From NCBI RefSeq assembly GCF_001425235.1, contig NZ_LMEA01000013.1, positions 1 to 64,000 of the forward strand: a DNA stretch of 64,000 nucleotides. The letters run 5' to 3'. This document shows positions 61,961 through 64,000 of the stretch, piece after piece. Within the stretch, counting starts at the first letter, position 1; the number at the start of each line of letters is the position of its first letter. The position numbers and the translations under genes were made by a program. The notes under the pieces were generated by a model, which made no database searches, was not told the origin of the DNA, and worked only from the letters and a program-made list of their open reading frames with translations. Origin of the DNA: Devosia sp. Root413D1. Lineage in GTDB: Bacteria; Pseudomonadota; Alphaproteobacteria; Rhizobiales; Devosiaceae.

Positions 61961-62045
61961 TGTCATTCCCGCGAAAGCGGGAACCTCTGTTTTGGCGCCT
62001 CACGCACCATCGCAAAACGGAGATCCCCGCTGCGCGGGGATGACA
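61961..62045. repeat. intergenic palindromic repeat, GTCATCCC family, copy 3 (diverged)
   Basis: The arms TGTCATTCCCGC-GAAA-GCGGGAA and ATCCCCGC-TGC-GCGGGGATGACA each form a hairpin, and the outer ends GTCAT and ATGAC also pair. The inner arms CTCTGTTTT and AAAACGGAG pair in part. It shares the outer motif with copies at 11395 and 42301. Confidence 0.75.
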
Positions 62046-62070
62046 CCGGTGGCGGACAGCAAGCCGGCCT

Positions 62071-62104
62071 CAAAACAAACCGCGCGTCCCTTTCGGGACG
62101 CGCG
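62071..62104 (-). terminator. rpmB intrinsic terminator
   Basis: On the minus strand, a 10-base-pair stem (CGCGCGTCCC with its complement) and a 4-base loop are followed by GTTTGTTTTG, 23 bases past the rpmB stop. Confidence 0.88.
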
Positions 62105-62126
62105 GCGAAAACTGAAAGGGCGAAGC

Positions 62127-62414
62127 TTACGCGGTCGCGAGAGCGGCGCGGACTTCCTTCTTCACCGACAGCGCGACGGGCGACAGCTCGGCGTCGTCTG
62201 CCTTGAGCAGGAACGCATCGAGGCCACCGCGGTGCTCGACGGTACGCAGCGCGTTCGCCGAGATACGCAGCTTGACCGTGCGGCCGAGCGTGTCCGACAG
62301 CAGCGAGACGTTGAGGAGATTGGGGAGGAAGCGGCGACGGGTACGGTTGAGCGCATGGCTCACCTTGTTCCCGGTCATCACGCCCTTACCGGTGAGTTCG
62401 CAGCGGCGAGCCAT
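62127..62414 (-). CDS. rpmB: 50S ribosomal protein L28
   Basis: This 95-residue protein has the L28 features [29 protein letters not shown] and [20 protein letters not shown]. The length suits alphaproteobacterial L28. rpmG (L33) is not adjacent. It has its own promoter and terminator. Confidence 0.97.
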   Translation of the reverse strand: MARRCELTGKGVMTGNKVSHALNRTRRRFLPNLLNVSLLSDTLGRTVKLRISANALRTVEHRGGLDAFLLKADDAELSPVALSVKKEVRAALATA

Positions 62415-62494
62415 TGGAGTATCCTGTCAAAAGGCCCTCGGCGGGGGACTATCCCCTCGCAACGGGCTGGAGTCTGTTCTTGATTGCGGACGCT

Positions 62495-62523
62495 CCCATA
62501 GAGAACTGAGCCCCTCCCGTCAA
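62495..62523 (-). promoter_or_regulatory. probable rpmB promoter
   Basis: On the minus strand TTGACG (62518-62523) is followed after 17 bases by TATGGG (62495-62500), about 80 bases before the rpmB ATG. Confidence 0.55.
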
Positions 62524-62643
62524 GCTTGTGAACGCCGAATGCCTTGCCAGCCCGAGCCTCGCTCGGCATTTTGGCAGCAATATTGATTCGCTGCCTGGTG
62601 ACGTCGCGTCGCCGCTTGGCGACGCCGCCAGAGGTCCGTTCCC

Positions 62644-63450
62644 GTGTTGAACGCCGGTTTCCGCCAGACGATGCGATTGGCCGCACGAATTGCCAGTTTG
62701 GGATTGGCGCTGCTGGCCCTGCCCGCCGCCGCAGCCGAGGTCAAGGCGCGCGCCGAGTACATGGTGACCATGGGCGGTACCCACATCGCCAATGTCCGCA
62801 TCAATCTGACCGATAACGGCTCGGCCTATTCGCTGGTGCTCGACGCCAAGATCACCGGGCTGGCGCAGCTGGTGGCAAGCGGCACCGCCAAGGCCACTTC
62901 GACCGGGACCTCCACGGACAAGGGCCTGAGGGCCCAGAAGTTCGACATCCTGACCCGCGCCGGCGGCGAGGATTTTACCGCGGCCGTCACCTATGCCGGC
63001 GGCACCGTGGACACGTTCAAGGTGGCTCCACCGATCGTCAACAATATCGATCGCGTGGCAATCGAGCGGAAGCACCTCACCACCGCCAACGACATGCTGG
63101 CGCCGTTCGTCCTCAAGGGCGCCGCGCTCGACCAGCAGCTGTGCAACCGGCAGATGCCGATCTTCACCGGTGTCGAGCGCTTCAATCTGAGCCTCAAATA
63201 CGTCAAGGACGATACCGCGACGAGCAAGCGCACCGGCTACCAGGGGCCGCTGGTGCTGTGCTCGATGCATTACACCCCGATTTCCGGGCACTATACCAAC
63301 AACGAGATCACCACCTATCTCGCCAGGAACGAGCGTATCCTCGTCTGGTACGCGCCGCTCCAGGCAGCCGGCTACTACATCCCCTACCGGGCGCTGGTGA
63401 CCACCGAAGCAGGTGACCTCTCGGTGGTGCTGACCGAGCTCGCCGAGTAG
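62644..63450 (+). CDS. DUF3108 periplasmic protein
   Basis: This 268-residue protein has a signal peptide (about 1-30, PAAAAEV) and a DUF3108 domain (about 35-265), strand-rich, with two Cys (CNRQMPIF, CSMHYTPI). The start GTG at 62644 has AGAGG upstream; a nearby ATG at 62671 is a fair alternative and would still leave a signal peptide. The family is of unknown function and is often divergent from rpmB in Rhizobiales. Confidence 0.87.
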   Translation: MLNAGFRQTMRLAARIASLGLALLALPAAAAEVKARAEYMVTMGGTHIANVRINLTDNGSAYSLVLDAKITGLAQLVASGTAKATSTGTSTDKGLRAQKFDILTRAGGEDFTAAVTYAGGTVDTFKVAPPIVNNIDRVAIERKHLTTANDMLAPFVLKGAALDQQLCNRQMPIFTGVERFNLSLKYVKDDTATSKRTGYQGPLVLCSMHYTPISGHYTNNEITTYLARNERILVWYAPLQAAGYYIPYRALVTTEAGDLSVVLTELAE

Positions 63451-63463
63451 CCACACCGTCCGC

Positions 63464-63524
63464 GGAGCGCTTTCAGGAAAAGTTGCAGACTTTTCCACCT
63501 CGAAAGCGCGACCACATCAAAGAC
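63464..63524. repeat. intergenic repeat of the GGAGCG-TTTCAGGAAAAG family, copy 2
   Basis: It matches copy 1 at 23113 over GGAGCG-TTTCAGGAAAAG-TTGCAGACTTTTCC and CGAAAGCGCGACC, CATCAAAGAC, without the extra bases of copy 1. Confidence 0.8.
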
Positions 63525-63526
63525 GT

Positions 63527-63562
63527 AGAGCATTCACCGATTCAACGAGCGGTGAAATGCTC
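63527..63562. repeat. inverted repeat next to copy 2
   Basis: AGAGCATT-CACCG pairs with CGGTG-AAATGCTCT across about 10 bases. It directly follows the repeat copy; it may be part of the element or a separate operator for the gene at 63655. Confidence 0.6.
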
Positions 63563-63654
63563 TGGCGATGAACGTCAGCTAAACCCTTGCCTCAGCACGC
63601 GTTCAAGCGCGCGACGGCATTTTCTCCTCCAAGGCTCGCGCCAAGGAGGAATTG

Positions 63655-64000
63655 ATGACCATCGTGAAACTCGGCATCGCCGCTCTCGCCACTACGGTCG
63701 CGCTCGCTGGCGCCGCCAGTGCCCTCGACCTGAAGATCGCCACCCCCGGCCCAGGCAAGCTCGTGCCGACCAGCATCCAGCTCGGCATCATCCCGCCGCC
63801 CAACAATATCTGCCCCGGCAATGGCAAGCTCACCGCCTGGGTCGAAACCAACAAGCCCGGCACGATCAACATTCTGCTGGTGAAGAAGGGCGGCGCCGTC
63901 GGCGGTCCTTACGCTGTCACCACCGTGAAGGGCGCCAACGGCATCGTCATGGGCAGCTACACGCAGAATCTCGTGATCAACAATCCGGTCGACGCCGAAT
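63655..64000 (+). CDS. secreted hypothetical protein, cut by the right edge
   Basis: The frame starts at an ATG with AAGGAGG upstream and is open to the window edge (115 residues visible). It has a signal peptide (1-23, AGAASA) and a strand-rich mature part with LDLKIATPGPGKL and LVPTSIQLGIIPPPN. The only Cys visible is in NNICPGNGKL. I do not recognise the family. The remainder is off the edge. Confidence 0.82.
   Translation, partial: MTIVKLGIAALATTVALAGAASALDLKIATPGPGKLVPTSIQLGIIPPPNNICPGNGKLTAWVETNKPGTINILLVKKGGAVGGPYAVTTVKGANGIVMGSYTQNLVINNPVDAE

Noticed and set aside
61874-62126. preQ1 riboswitch before the queuosine transporter gene
   Set aside because: The region holds a palindromic repeat and the rpmB terminator; no preQ1 aptamer pattern is seen.

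Overview
The window reads as a chromosomal segment of a high-GC alphaproteobacterium of the order Hyphomicrobiales (Rhizobiales), most like Devosia or a close relative. This is inferred from gene content and order, not from a database match. Pointers are the runs clpB / DUF4167-prmC-prfA-ptsP-lysC / ubiG, comF-grxC-nitrilase-DUF1178, an NDUFAF5-type methyltransferase, mutT-GNAT-argJ next to ppiC and secA, accA-xerD-aroK-aroB, and bolA-J protein-cobS-cobT-rpmB. I recognise no insertion sequence, prophage, CRISPR array or tRNA.

Layout. Positions 1-560 on the minus strand look like the promoter and leader region of an rRNA operon whose 16S gene lies just off the left edge. An M23 peptidase (865-2829) follows. 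At 2948-11326 is an accessory stretch: a DHA2-type exporter with a VOC protein, two paralogous membrane-anchored alpha/beta hydrolases, an Abhydrolase_9-type membrane hydrolase and a cardiolipin synthase. From 11605 to 35607 the window is mostly conserved housekeeping: clpB, translation termination (prfA, prmC), the nitrogen phosphotransferase system (ptsP), aspartokinase (lysC), ubiquinone synthesis (ubiG), redox and repair genes, argJ, a parvulin and secA. From 35845 to 44834 comes a second accessory stretch: a membrane ClpP-like protein, a TPR/winged-helix regulator with a beta-propeller partner, DUF1127, a tandem SRPBCC fusion, a DMT exporter and two tandem L,D-transpeptidases.

From 44961 to 50102 lie accA, a zinc-ribbon protein, a DUF218 protein, xerD, and the overlapping shikimate genes aroK-aroB. 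An accessory insert follows (FAD monooxygenase, stand-alone 5'-3' exonuclease, two tandem OmpA-type proteins with CBM60-like amino halves), then bolA, a J protein and the cobaltochelatase operon cobS-methyltransferase-cobT-phytase-like-SnoaL, a queuosine-precursor transporter, rpmB, DUF3108 and the start of a secreted protein cut by the right edge.

Working together: prfA is the substrate of the PrmC methyltransferase encoded 8 bases downstream; SecA and a divergently transcribed periplasmic parvulin serve export and folding; CobS and CobT are two of the three cobaltochelatase subunits; AroK and AroB are two steps of one pathway. The envelope is a recurring theme of the accessory genes (cardiolipin synthase, membrane hydrolases, L,D-transpeptidases, OmpA proteins). 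Palindromic intergenic repeats of at least two families are scattered between genes. The most unusual items are the tandem CBM60-OmpA proteins, the hydrolase/cardiolipin synthase neighbourhood, the membrane ClpP-like protein and the TPR/winged-helix plus propeller pair.
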